Origin: Turritopsis dohrnii
Lineage: Eukaryota; Cnidaria; Hydrozoa; Anthoathecata; Oceaniidae
Direction: 5' to 3'
Length of the DNA: 64,000 bases
Assembly (NCBI GenBank): GCA_027922465.2
Contig: BQMF02000274.1
Location: 434,001-498,000, forward strand
A program made the translations under genes and the position numbers. Below, in pieces: positions 11,426 to 23,000 of the stretch; the first letter of the stretch is position 1; each line of letters starts with the position of its first letter. The notes under the pieces are model-generated. The model made no database searches. It was given only the letters and a program-made list of their open reading frames with translations, and had not been told where the DNA came from.

Positions 11426-12922
11426 ATTCGTCTAGTGTCATGTTAGCAACAGCACCAGAGCATGATATGTTGCTTGTAATGAGATTAAAGAACAAACTAT
11501 CTCTCCCGTTTGTGAAATCATCTCGAGTTATTACAAAGTCATTAGGTTTACTTGCATAATTCACTTTCATGTTATCAACCGTTTTCATGACATCAATGTA
11601 GAACGGGCTCTTTAAAACTGTACGGAACTCTTCCTTAGAAATGAGGTTGTCTCCGTCCTCAATCATTACGTCGTATTGTCTGAGCTCTTCTTCTGGTCGT
11701 AAAGCAGCGCGACATTTTGATACTTCATCTCGACAAACCTTCAATTGATCCACCATCTCCTTCCGGACTGGGAGTGTGTTGGGAACGTTTGGAGTCATCG
11801 CCGATCGAATAAGGAAATCAAAAAAAATGGCCTAACGTTAAAAGATAAGATCGGATGGTTCCAGGTTCATATTTTTTTATGACGGCATGTTCCTTAATCC
11901 ATAAACGGTTGATTGTTTGAAGATCACAAAAATCACTGTAATGATGACTCCCTGTACTAATCACAGAAGACATCCTTTTCAGCTGGTTTGACTCATTAGT
12001 AGTATTTCTCGCATCTTTCTTCCCACCAGAATGACTCATTAGGTATTCCTTGAATACCCGTATATACTCCCCAAACTCTGGCTCTACCAATTCCTCTTCT
12101 TCATCTGACACTTCATTGTCACTACTGAACGATTCCTGTTCAGAATCATGACAACAATGAGGATATTGTGTCCCCATTTTTTGCTTTTTCGGATTTGCTT
12201 TCTCTGAAAGAATAGAAACACTTTTTCTCTTCATCGGCAACTTGATTTGGACCACATTATCAACGCAAGGAATTTTCGCTGCCAACATAGCTCTGTACCT
12301 CTCAGGATCTTTGTATAAGTAGTGAGGACTTTTAGCTAAATGGTCATGAGTTCGCTTACATACAATTGCACATATAGGACAAATATATGAGGTGTATTTC
12401 CTTGGTTTCTTGTTTTCCTTATCTGGTTTTTCATCAATATTGTCAATTCTTTTTTTACGGATATTGAAAACTCCACAAGCTTTTTTTAGCTCTTTCAGGA
12501 CTCCACTTATGAACAGTGCGTAGATGCCGCGAAAGATCGATAACCTCTTTATTGTGACCTATTTCAACACACACTACTCCATTTTGGCAAAATTTTTCAG
12601 CATTTCCCTTTGAAATATTGTTGCTTTCAGTGGTTACGGTAGGTTTTTCTTTAGAACTGTCTTGATTGGAGATGTTTTCTTTCCAAGCAGAAATATCTAA
12701 TGGTAAATTTGAGCAAATTAATTCATCGAGATTGTATAAACAAATGGGAAATCTAGTGCAGATCATACTTTTTCAGCCTCTTCTACGTGACCGGCTTCCA
12801 TCAATTCTTTCAATGTATTTTGATAGGTAGCAGTTGATTGTTTACTAGACTCCTTGTTGTTCTTTGCTGCGCTACTTTCGATGAGAGCAGTAGCGGAACT
12901 GTTATTTGAAGCAACTACATCC
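11410..12922 (-). pseudogene. Zinc-finger/tyrosine-recombinase-like gene, N-terminal part
   Basis: The minus strand shows a first exon at about 12768-12922 (acceptor ACAG, donor GTATGA). Zinc-finger segments follow: HLRTVHKWSPERAK near 12510-12560, then ICPICAIVCKRTHDHL near 12330-12400. After an acidic stretch comes a recombinase N-terminal domain ending GAVANMTLDEY at 11415-11460. In relatives an Arg precedes that block; here the residues are SCSGAV, so the first catalytic Arg seems absent. Two one-base homopolymer changes (12481-12487 and 11820-11827) shift the frame; one base fewer in each restores it. It could be a decayed Crypton-like element or a host gene, with 10020-10234 as a later part. 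Confidence 0.6.
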
Positions 12923-14053
12923 TGTAAAAATATCACTTTTTGATATTTATAATTATAATAATTTTATGTTTTATCGATCCTTTAAGAAATTTGAACTTAC
13001 CTTTTCTTTACGTCAGATTGAACGGGTGAAGTTTTCTAGAAAGATGACATTCTTTATACAGAACAAGTTTTCTGATCTGTGCTCAAGATTATTGAAGCAC
13101 TAGGCATAGAATCTTTATTTTTAATCAAAAAAACACTTCAGACCATGTTTTGTTCAATGATGTAGTATATTTGGGAAATAAAATTCAAGGAATTTATCTG
13201 TAATTTCATAAATGTTTTATTTAAATTACTAAAGTTTCATTTAATGTGTTACTTTACTGAACGGGTAGAAACTCAATCTTCCCTGCATTACCTTTTGCAG
13301 GGAGATATTTTCGATTTTCTTTCTTATACTTTAAGCATCTATGTTGTTTCCCGTTACCATAAAAACACAACAACATTTTGTTTCTATTTAGGATGAGTTA
13401 AAAGATTTAGTGCACAAGATAACTAGTAAGTGATTCATATTGCAGTTTTTATTTTGGGGGGTATTTTTACCACTACTTTCAATTATAACATAAAAAGCAT
13501 AGATTGCATGAGAACACTAACTAATTATACTGTAATTATCCGAATAACGGCCGATTAAGGGCCCAGCTTAAGGAGGGTGGCCAGCACTCCTAAGAACTCC
13601 TAAATATCTGAAAAACGAAATATCCTCCTAAATTCTCATAAATAACATATAAGATAAATATTCATGAAAGACTTCTTGAAATCTCCTTACAAATGTGTGC
13701 AGTAGGTTACTAGATTTTTTTCTGGTCCTTAGTTGTTCTTTAGAAGTAATCTGTGTCAATTATTAATGTTTTTGTTATTGAAGTGAAAGGAGTAATAATT
13801 TATCTAAAAGTGTTGAAAAATTAATATTGATAGGACCTTTAGTTTTGTTCGTACTTAAAGACATACCTGCTAGTTTCACTGATGCTTGTTTGTTTTCATT
13901 AAGCTTTGTATTAAAAATGAAATATTAGCTTGAAATCATTTTAATCATGTCTGTATAGTATATGTCTAACTTTCAAGATATCTGGTTTGCAGAGGAAAAA
14001 TTTATGCCTGGCTTAATTGATACTTGTTTTGAGTTGTCAGAGCAGATTTTCAG
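12923..14053. other. Mostly non-coding, with candidate 5' exons of the kinase gene
   Basis: No complete ORF of interest. The plus-strand stretch 13392-13425 (DELKDLVHKIT) has TTTAG and GTAAGT on its sides and ends in phase 1. A stretch starting at 13993 after TTTGCAG (EEKFMPGLIDTCFELSEQIF) could be another exon, but its donor does not join 14054 cleanly. The true 5' end of the gene is unresolved. Confidence 0.35.
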
Positions 14054-17000
14054 TTGCTGGCCGAGGTCTGAATCAAGTTGAATCCTATATGAGAGGTGAG
14101 AAGCATATGCAGAGCCTTACAATAATCCAGCTAGTACAAACAGAGCCTTCTGAGTTCTAAATCTAGTAGTGCAATAGAAGAACCATCTGTTGTAAAAGAG
14201 AAAGAGAAAGAGAAGAAAAGTCCATTGAAGAAAGATACAGTTAAAGCAGAAATAATGTGGACGTTTTGTCCAACAGATATTCATATTAGAAAGTCAGACT
14301 TATCTTATCAACTTTCAATGTAAGAAAAACTAGCAATGATTGATTGTTTGCCTCTTTCATTATTTAACAGGCATTTCTCCTAAAATCTACTAAGTTTTCC
14401 ATGCTTTTTTAATGCATTTATGTTGGTTTCTCCTAAAATATTAAAAAATCTCATAAAAACCACTAAATTCTCTGAAATTTTACAATTTCAAATTGGCCAC
14501 CCTCTCTAATACGTGCCCTGGTAATTTCCATAAAGTTCAATAACCACCTAGCACTTATTAAGCGCCCTCCTCAAAAAACTCCACATGCTGTGAAAAACTG
14601 GACTCTTACTTTTTACTAACTTATATCGAGAATACAAAAATATGTAGTTTATGTTTTTAACATTTTTTCTTTTAAACATGTACCATATTGTTTAAACTAA
14701 AAACTAAAGAACCTAATAAGACCCTAATTTTTGTTAAATGTTTTTTTCAGTTTTTAAACCAAAGATTACTGAACCCAATAATTTATGACAGCTACTTAAG
14801 CTTGATTTTATTGTCTACCAATTGATGCTTTAATAAGCCCATAACAAAACGGAATTAGTAAACGTTAGCCCAACACATAAATGCCTACTAAGTCTTAATT
14901 TGAAAACCAAGGTAAGTATTGACAAACTACTATGTTTTCAGGTGTAGATTTCATTATTGATGCAGTAACTATGGAAAAGCAATCAAAAACTGTGATAACA
15001 TTAGAGCCTGAGATGTGTATGGCTCCATCTGAGAAAGAATTATTTCGTAACACAGACTCCTCACCAGTGAAGGTAGAACTTTTTTAATAATCTTCAACTT
15101 GGTCAGTTAACATCAATTCAGGTTTTCTTATATACCTGTTGTTCAGTTTTTATTCATTAAACTTGTGTTTCATTTCTTGTCTTAGGTTGTGACAATTCCA
15201 ACATGTAAGAAAAAAATTCTTGATGACAAGTTTGTTTTTGATTTCAAGGATTTTAATATCTCATCTGTAGTTGGAGAAGGTAGATTTGCTAAAGTAGTCA
15301 AAGCTACATGTCCACATATTTCTTCAAAATTGGCACTGCGCAGTTTAAAGTTGTCAGAAGCTGCTGCAGTTAACAAAAGAAAGCTGCAGAAAGAAGTAAA
15401 ACAACTAGTCAGTATGGACCATAAAAACATTGTGAAGTGTTTTGGTGTTGTTTTGGCCAAGAGTATGTTTGTTCTTGAGTACTGTGGCATTGAATTTGAT
15501 GTTGATGGTGAACAATGCACAATCCATTCTCTGCTTGGACTATTGCGTACTTTTGGAGATGACCTCCTCATTAACCTCCGTTTATCTGCTATCTCTGATG
15601 TAGCAGCTGGCTTAGCTTATCTCCATAGCCGTTCTTTGGTTGCTGGTGATTTGAAGCCAGCAAATGTTTTGATCAATGGTAGAGATGTTGAAAATGTGAC
15701 ATTCAAGTTATCAGATCTTAATTTTGATAGATCATCCTTAACAAGCACTTTGAAATCATCTTTTGCTGAAACATCTCAAAAAGAAATTGTTTACACAATG
15801 TTGTACTTAGCTCCAGAACTTATTTCGTCCGAGTTGGGCGTTTATGGCAATCAAAACTCTAAAACTGATATTTTTGCATTTGCAATACTGATGTTTGAGG
15901 TCATGTTTCCAGAGGAAGATATCAATATCTTTTGCAGCCCAATTAAATATATGGAAGCCTTGAGAAATGGCTGGAGGCCAGAAGTTCCAATTTTGGGTGA
16001 TGAATATTTAACTCCAGTCATTGATATCATGAGAAAAAGTTGGAATCAAGATTCCAGGGAAAGACCTTCTTCTCAAATTATTCAAGAAGTGGTGCTGAAG
16101 GCTACTGAAAATTATTTTCCGAAAAAAACAGTGCATGTAGGTATTTAATATTAGTGCCATGTAACTACAATGCAACATCTGCAGTTCACTAAATCAATTA
16201 CAATATCATAGGAAACATTCTTAACACCTACTGGTCATGAATCTGCTGTTGTAGAGATTGTAAAAACAATGGTAGATAAGATAGTTTCTGCAGAAAAAAT
16301 AGAAGTGAGTGTTTCAGAATTTTGTGACAAGTAAAAGTAAAACTTTTTGATATTTGCTCCAGTTCTAAAGCTCTAAATCTTATTATATTTTTTGAAAGTC
16401 ATACCGTATTACTTCGAATAAACGCCCCCCTTCTTTTAAACGCCCCCCTCGAATAAACGCCCCCCTTTTTTCGAAAATTATTTAATAAACGCCCCCCTCT
16501 TTTAAACGCCCCCCTCGAATAAACGCCCCACCCCTAGAGGGGGCGTTAATTCGAAACATGACTATTTTGACACATTGGGATACAAGAACACAACGGAACA
16601 ACATTTGTATTTGCTTATTTTGCCTTTTCGTTTTTTTTCTTCTCGATTTTTATTTTTTTATATACTGGAAATTTTCTATACAATCCTTTTTTCTTAAATT
16701 TCAATTCAAAACTTCTCTCTGCGTTTCAAAAGTTCTTCCTCTAAAATTTCAGCGCATTTTTTATTGTTTGTCTCAAAACTTAACTTTGCTGGGACAACCA
16801 GGCCAACCTCTCGACGTCTTTTACCAGTGATTTCAGCATTGATTTCGTTGTCAGCATTCTGAGCAAGAAAATGATAACAGAGACTTGAAATTTCCGCAGG
16901 TAAATGTCCAACTAAGAGTTTTTCCTTGTCTGCATCCTTGTACACTCCAATGGAAAACTTGTCGTATTGAATTGCTTCCTCTCTTGTTTCTGGAGCAGTG

Positions 17001-20000
17001 GTTAGGTGTTCTCCAACAGTTGATGTCCAAATAGACATGTAGACATGGTGGCCGCGAATGACACTGGAAACTTCAGTTTTGTGACAGACTTTGAAAGGTA
17101 GGTAACCAGAAACTCTAGCCATACTTGCTAATGAAAATTCTTGCCCTTCTCTCTCTTCTTTTTACAACCTTCAGAAAGGAAAGGCAGAAAGTAATTTTGC
17201 TTAAAATTAGCTAACTACTCACTTTAGAATGTTTGAAAAGATTTCCGTTCAACTCGTAGATAATTGAACAATGGCTCAACTGGTAGATAATTGAAAAATG
17301 ATATTTGTTTTAGCAACTTTGTTTCTGACCCCAAAGGTGGAGTACTGAAACTATTATCTGGCACGCGCCATGTAAAAAGCAAATGTGATGAAACAATTTG
17401 AAATTTTGAAATAATATAACAAAGCACAAAGATGAAGAGCGCGAAATATTTTTTGTATCTTAAATCTTTCTCGTTTTGATAATTTTACCACATCTGTGAT
17501 TAGTGCAAGAAACTTGATTAGTGAGAACCTCTGTGAGAAGAGAAATAACTAACAAGAGAAATGGATGAACGGCAACTTATCTCACATAAAGATGAAAAAA
17601 GAAGATCTTTCACGATGCAGTTTAAGCTGCAAGTCATTGCTTATGCAAGGGCTCATTCAAATCGTTCTGCTGCCAAAAAGTTCAATATAGAACCGAAACG
17701 TGTGAGAGAGTGGATAAGTCACGAAGCAGCAATCAAGGCAACAAAGAAGTCAAAACAAAAATTGGAAGGAGGTGGTAGAAAGTGTATGGATGAGCAGTTG
17801 GAAGAAGACGTCATTTTGTGGATTTACGATCAGAGAAGTCGAATGTTACATGTCAGCCGCAAAATGATCATGTTCAAAGCTAAAAAACTTTTTGATGAAA
17901 AAACTGATGATCCAGCTGTTCGGGACTCATTTGTTGCTAGTCGCGGATGGTGTGAAAAGTTCATGAGGCGACATGGTCTCTCCTTGAGAAGAAAAACCAC
18001 AACAGCCCAGAAAGATCCTTCGTTTTTAATCGATCGATTGGTTGCGTATGTTATTCGCACTCGTAGATTACAAAAGCAACATTCATTCGCTGATCACAAT
18101 ATCTTTGCAATGGATGAAACTCCAGTTTGGAACGACATGGTGTCAAATACGACCGTCGAAAAGACAGGCTCCAAAGACGTGCCCATGAAAACAACTGGAC
18201 ATGAAAAGGTTCGTGTGTCTGTTTGTTTAACTGCCAGAGCAGATGGGACAAAATGTAGGCCATTTATTGTGTTTGCAAGTGCAAAGAGAGAATCGAAATC
18301 CCTGCATGAAGAGTTTAAGCAAAAGTGTTCTGTTGCTAGTAGTGCAAACGGCTGGATGAACGAGGATCTTACACTTAGATGGTGTGACGAAATTCTTGGG
18401 CAATTTTCTTTTCAGAAAAGGCTTTTAGCATGGGATTCATTTGAAGCTCATTTGACGGATCCAGTTAAAAAGAAGTTGAAGAAAGCAAAATTTGAATCTG
18501 TCATTATTCCCGGAGGCTGCACTAAGTACATCCAGGCTCCAGACGTTGTATGGAACAAACCATTTAAAGGTAGAATACAGGAGTATTATGATGAGTGGCT
18601 TGCAAATGGAAAGCACGAGTATACAGATGCAGGTAACATGAAACCTGTGCCACGTCGTCTTGTTGTTGAATGGGTAATTCAAGCATGGAATGAACTGTCT
18701 TCTGAGATGGTTGCCGCCTCTATGAAATCTTGTGCTTTAGGACTACCTGTTGACGGGTCCAAAGATGAGGAAATTTCGTGCTTCAAGAAAGGAAAGAAAT
18801 GCGAAGCAGGAGCAAGCCTTCTCAAAGATCAAACTGAGTTATTGAAAAGCGGGGAGCTGGACGAAAATCCTTTCGTCATATCTGATGAGGATATAGTCGA
18901 AGCAGCTCCCCAATTCACTTTAATCGAGGATGATGAAATTGATATCGATGTAACAAGTGTGGAAAATGAAATTTTAGTTGTAGATTAAAAAGAAAGATAA
19001 GAAGTCAACGAAATTCATTCATGTGGTCCTTTCAATTCTTGTCGATTTTTGAAATTATTTAATAAACGCCCCCCTCTTTTAAACGCCCCCCTCGAATAAA
19101 CGCCCCCCTTAAAATTGAAAAAATTTAATAAACGCCCCGGGCGTTTATTCGAAGTAATACGGTAGTTACAACATTTCTAAATGGTTAATAATTTTTAACA
19201 CTATTGGTTGCAAGTTTGGCACCCATACTTTCTGAAAATATCTGTTCCAAAGTTGTTTCTGAGACAATGCAAGAATTGTTAGGAAATGTTGAAGAGCAGG
19301 TATCCATTATTGTGTCTGTTGCATGATTTCTAAACATTCGTTATAAATTATTCAATATAGAGGATAGCTAAATGTTGTTTATCCTCTTAGTCTATTCTCT
19401 TAGATTGAAGAAGGTTTAAATGATGATATAGACAATCAGGTATTCTTTCAATTTCCTTTTGCCATGATATTTCTCCATTTTCTTTTTCTGATAACTCCAA
19501 AGTGCTAATGTAATATGTTCTATGTTTGTGATTTGGTTTTCTGTTTCCTGTAATATTCAAGATCATAAACATGTCTAACTTTCATAGTCATTAGACAATG
19601 ATTCTGGTCTTCATGGTGATTTTCCAGATATTGATAACACAGATTTAGTAAGTATTAATTACTTTTTGATAGTGATAGATCTTTTAGGTTTTTTAATATT
19701 CAATATTAGGGTGTGAATGTCATTGAATAAGATTAAGGATTTTTTTAGGAAGACAATGAAAACCATTCAGTGCCAAATCCTCTAGAATCAACTCCGGTAA
19801 GTTTTTATTACGCTTTTCACCAACCATTGCCATTATATTTTAACTGTAAAATGTACGTTTTTAAAGAATTTCACTTTCCATAATTATCTGAAATAGCCCC
19901 TCCCAACCTAAACAAGTGCCGTTTCCAATGTGAAAAGGTTCCTTTAAAATATTGTGATCTCTGTTGGATAGTAAGTAAGAATAAGAAGGAATAAGTTGTC

Positions 20001-23000
20001 TTTAAAATAAGAAAATCTTGATACCCTAAGCCCTGTTGGTTTGAGAGGATTGAATGTAATAACAAAGGGTCTGTTAGCAAAAGCATGAAGCTAAAGCAAA
20101 CCCTTTATATCAGGAAACTGTACGAAATATGCCCAAGTAATGTGGTGTAAACCCTGTCAGGTTAATTTAACAGAGGAAAATGATGAATGGCTTCTCATGT
20201 TAGATGTATTAACCTTTGTTGCAAGTCTTGTTCTTGTTGTCAATTCGAATTTATCACTATCAAAAATCTGCATTTGCATTCAGGTTTTGAAGCAACAATT
20301 GACTTCAATTTAGCTTGATGGGGTATTGCAAGAGAATTCACTCACTGAATTGTTCTTATCTTACTAAAAAATCCCAGCGAAGTGTCCACTGGCCTGTTCT
20401 TGCTTTCTTCTTCCTCTGACGGTTGTGTTCCGATGAAATTGTTCCTATAAATAATATTTGTAACACCAGCTTGAGATATAGAGAGAAGGGTATATCCCAA
20501 TTTGGTTGTGAACAAAAACAAAGACCTAAAACAAATAAAGTTTTGCATTTTTATTTTGAAAAACGATGCAATTTCTGGCATTTGCTTGGCAAATGAGCTC
20601 CCTGCCTCAAGTGTACCCCAGCAAATAAATTGTTGATAATCATTAATGCTTATTCACATAATTACAGTTAACTACAGTTTCTTTCACTGCGCAAACCTCC
20701 ATTATCCAGACAAAAGCATAACAGTGAACTTGTTTCTTTTTTAAGGTCAAAATTAAAGGAAAGAAAAAGCCGTATAGATTTTGCATATTTTGCAAATGTT
20801 GGACTTCGTATTTGCGACGTCACATTGCTTTAAGACACAAGGCAGACCCAGAGGTGAAGGCTGTTCTTGGTTTATCTAAACCAAAACAACTAAAAGCCTT
20901 TCAAGTTTTTCGCAGGAAAGGGATATTTGAAGTTAATGTTGCTGAGGCAAAGAAAGCTAAACCATGTTATGAACGTGAAAGGAAAGGAAGAAAACATGCT
21001 GATACTGTTTACTGTTGTCACTGTTTAATCTTCTGTTCGAAACGATTTTGGGCAAATCATCAGAAAAATTGCCAGAAAAACTCATGTAAAAAGGTTTTGC
21101 CAATACAAGCTGATCTCCTCAATTTGCCTGAAAAAGTTAAAGTTAGTGAAGATTTTCGCAACCACATCTTGTCAAAGTTTCGTTCGGATGAAGTTGGAAA
21201 GATTTGTTACCAAGACAACGCTATAATTAAGATTGGATCAGTTTTTTATAATAAGGAAAAGAGAAAAGTCAGTAAAGCAATTCAAGTTCGTAAGTCTGTT
21301 CGAAATGACATGAGGCGTCTGGCAAATATTTATTTGATCTTTATAACTCATGAAGACATCCAAAGAATAAATAGAAATGCAAGTGATTTGTTTAATAGAC
21401 AGAATTTCGAGAGCCTAAGAGAGTCAATTGAAACCTACACATCAGTTGGAGATGGAACTATCAAAGCTGGATTAAAGCAAAATTTATTTTATTTGCTAAA
21501 AAAAGCTGCGAAAGTTTTCAAAGGTATTATGAAATTGCTTTCTCAACATAAATGTTATCATTACTTAAACAAATGAATATTTCCCTTAAAATCTTAGGAA
21601 TTTATTTGACCGAAAAAAAAGATAATGAAGCAGATGAAATTGACAAATTTATAAGTATACTGGAAATGTGGGAAGATTACATTTTCGGTGATGCCACTTA
21701 TGAACTGAACAAGAACAAAAATGTGAAATTGAGAAAGCCATCAGCTTTGCCACATGAGGACGATGTAGAGAAATTCAAGAACCATGTTATTAATCGAATG
21801 CAAGAAATTACCAAATCCTATGAATGGCTTGATTCGCAGAAATTTACTGAGCTAAGAGATATAACATGTTCTGGCTTAACATTACTTAATGCGAGGAGAG
21901 GTAACAATATTAATAGTTGCAATCACTGAAAGTGATAAACCTATTCTTAACACAAAATATGTTGCAAAATAAGGTAGTTGTGAAAATTAATTGAAACTTT
22001 ACATTTAAGGCGGAGAACCAGCACGCATGCTACTTAAAGAATATAAAGAGGCGGTTAATAATGCATGGATAGATAAACAGAGATTAGGAGACTTAGATGA
22101 AATTGACCAAAAGTTGGTAGAAACCTTCAAAATCAGCTATATGACTGGTAAAGGAGCTAACCATCTGGTCGCAGTATTAATCCCTCCAGATACCATTAAA
22201 GCTTTAGAGATTTTGGCTGATCCAAAGATTCGAAATGATGTAAATGTTGCTGCTGATAACCCATTTCTCTTTGCTGCTACAAGGTCTTCGGAAGGTCACA
22301 CATCAGGTTGGCATGCTGTTCATAGCGTGGTTGATAAGCTGACGTTGAAACCTCCTGAAAATTTCAAGGCTACATCCAATCGTCACCGTATAAGTACATT
22401 GTTTTCTGCACTTGATCTGTCTAGCAATGACAAAGAAATCTTTTTTAAGCATATGGGGCATTCTGGGAAAATTAATGAAAATACTTATCAGGCACCACCA
22501 GCAGTACTGGAGATCACAAAAGTTGGAAAGCATCTTCTAAGAATGGATGGAGGTCAGTTTTTCATTTAAGTTTGTTTTTAATAACTTTCCTTTTTAAGGA
22601 GATACATTATTTGACAATTATATGCATTAGAAAATTTCGTCATTTTGATTTCCAGGATAGTTATTGATATACTTACATGGCAAATGGATAAATACAATGC
22701 ACTTGAGAGAATTCTTCTGCATGTATAGAAAAAGTGCACAATTTTCGAATATTACTATTGTCATTGTTTTCATGAGACTAATTTGTGACCTGTGAAACTA
22801 AATACTGAATGGCATGCAAAATCTCTGTATTTGAAATGTTATCAAAGAGAATACTTTTACTTTCTTATGGCCTATATTAGAACCAAGTAAATTAAGCAGA
22901 TTGAATGGAACGTAAATTCAATTAAAGATCACAACGTGATTTATGAACATTTTTGGTTTACATCAATACACATTGTTCAATTTTAGTATTCTAGCCTACA

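Larger units (their letters stand above)
16404..19162. mobile_element. Complete two-gene pogo-type transposon
   Basis: TIRs CCGTATTACTTCGAATAAAC (left) and its reverse complement (right) are flanked by TA at 16402-16403 and 19163-19164, a 2,759-bp element. Subterminal DNA repeats AATAAACGCCCCCC and TTTAAACGCCCCCC several times at both ends, probably transposase binding sites. Inside are an intact pogo-type transposase (+) and a divergent HIRAN-like gene (-). Both are open, so the element may be recent or active. It lies in an intron of the kinase-recombinase gene. Confidence 0.9.

Noticed and set aside
15182..15571. 129-codon minus-strand ORF over the kinase exon
   Set aside because: Shadow of the kinase frame; no motifs of its own.
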